NCBI GenBank assembly: GCA_030622295.1
Contig: JAUXGI010000118.1
Location: 1 to 5,228, forward strand
DNA: 5,228 bases
Reading direction: 5' to 3'
Source: Planctomycetota bacterium
Lineage (GTDB): Bacteria > Planctomycetota > B129-G9
How positions within the stretch are numbered: the first letter of the stretch is position 1; the number at the start of each line of letters is the position of its first letter. A program made the translations under genes and the position numbers. Of this stretch, positions 5,166 to 5,228 are shown piece after piece. Under the pieces are notes generated by a model. It saw only the letters and a program-made list of their open reading frames with translations, did not search any database and was not told where the DNA came from.

Positions 5166-5228
5166 CTGTCCACCTTCCTCGGGTGCACCCCGCTCAACCC
5201 TCAAAAAGAAAGCCCCGAAAATACCGCC
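5166..5228 (-). other. Short leader upstream of yggS, truncated by window edge
   Basis: This 63-nt stretch contains a 10-bp palindrome GGGTGCACCC (5181-5190) and the yggS ribosome binding site. The yggS frame stays open to the edge, and the other two minus-strand frames reach stops here, so an upstream gene could end in it. No convincing promoter is visible. Whether yggS is the first gene of its unit cannot be told. Confidence 0.4.
5170..5180 (-). promoter_or_regulatory. Shine-Dalgarno supporting the ATG start of yggS
   Basis: The minus strand reads GAGGAAGGTGG followed by ACAG and the ATG at 5165-5163. The AAGGTGG core is a good match to the anti-Shine-Dalgarno sequence. This is the reason for rejecting the upstream in-frame TTG at 5204. 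Confidence 0.6.

Noticed and set aside
5166..5204. Longer yggS product starting at TTG 5204
   Set aside because: The extra 13 residues do not match the family N-terminus and no good ribosome binding site precedes the TTG, whereas the ATG at 5165 has one.

Overview
The window is a GC-rich bacterial segment with a one-directional layout. Four genes, all on the minus strand, account for almost every base. Reading in the direction of transcription (right to left) they are: a YggS/PLPBP-family pyridoxal-phosphate-binding protein (5165-4428), a 1049-residue membrane-anchored Ser/Thr protein kinase with an N-terminal FHA domain (4399-1250), a small DUF167/YggU-family protein (1253-960), and a purine nucleoside phosphorylase whose 3' end runs off the left edge (764-1). 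There are no rRNA or tRNA genes, transposases or CRISPR arrays.

The organism cannot be named from this sequence. The FHA-kinase with one transmembrane span and a long extracytoplasmic tail, the kinase wording 'KICDLGLAK' and 'GSPHYIAPEQAQG', and the PNP ending 'CLPDALKP' all resemble Planctomycetota or related PVC-type environmental genomes. This is family-level recollection, not a search result. Three of the four genes appear to use non-ATG starts (TTG, TTG, GTG), each with a plausible Shine-Dalgarno sequence.

The first three genes look like one transcription unit. The yggS to kinase gap is 28 nt, and the kinase stop codon overlaps the TTG start of the DUF167 gene. In E. coli and many other bacteria yggS and yggU lie in one cluster with yggT between them (yggS-yggT-yggU-rdgB). 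Here a giant sensor kinase occupies the yggT position and a purine-salvage enzyme follows in place of rdgB. How the products cooperate is not shown by the sequence. The conservative reading is a housekeeping cluster (PLP homeostasis, a conserved small protein, purine salvage) with a signalling receptor inserted in it.

The only non-coding stretch of note is 765-959, between the DUF167 gene and the PNP gene. It is densely packed with small repeats: a nested inverted repeat around GTCWGAC motifs, a near-perfect hairpin, a 24-bp direct repeat in two copies, a second hairpin and a TTGCCCG heptamer tandem array. One copy of the direct repeat forms the last codons and stop of the DUF167 gene. It looks like an assembled block of dispersed intergenic repeats and is the least explained part of the window.

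The two points most worth following up are this repeat block and the PNP active site, which has Asp where 6-oxopurine PNPs usually have the base-recognising Asn. No convincing new multi-gene system is visible.
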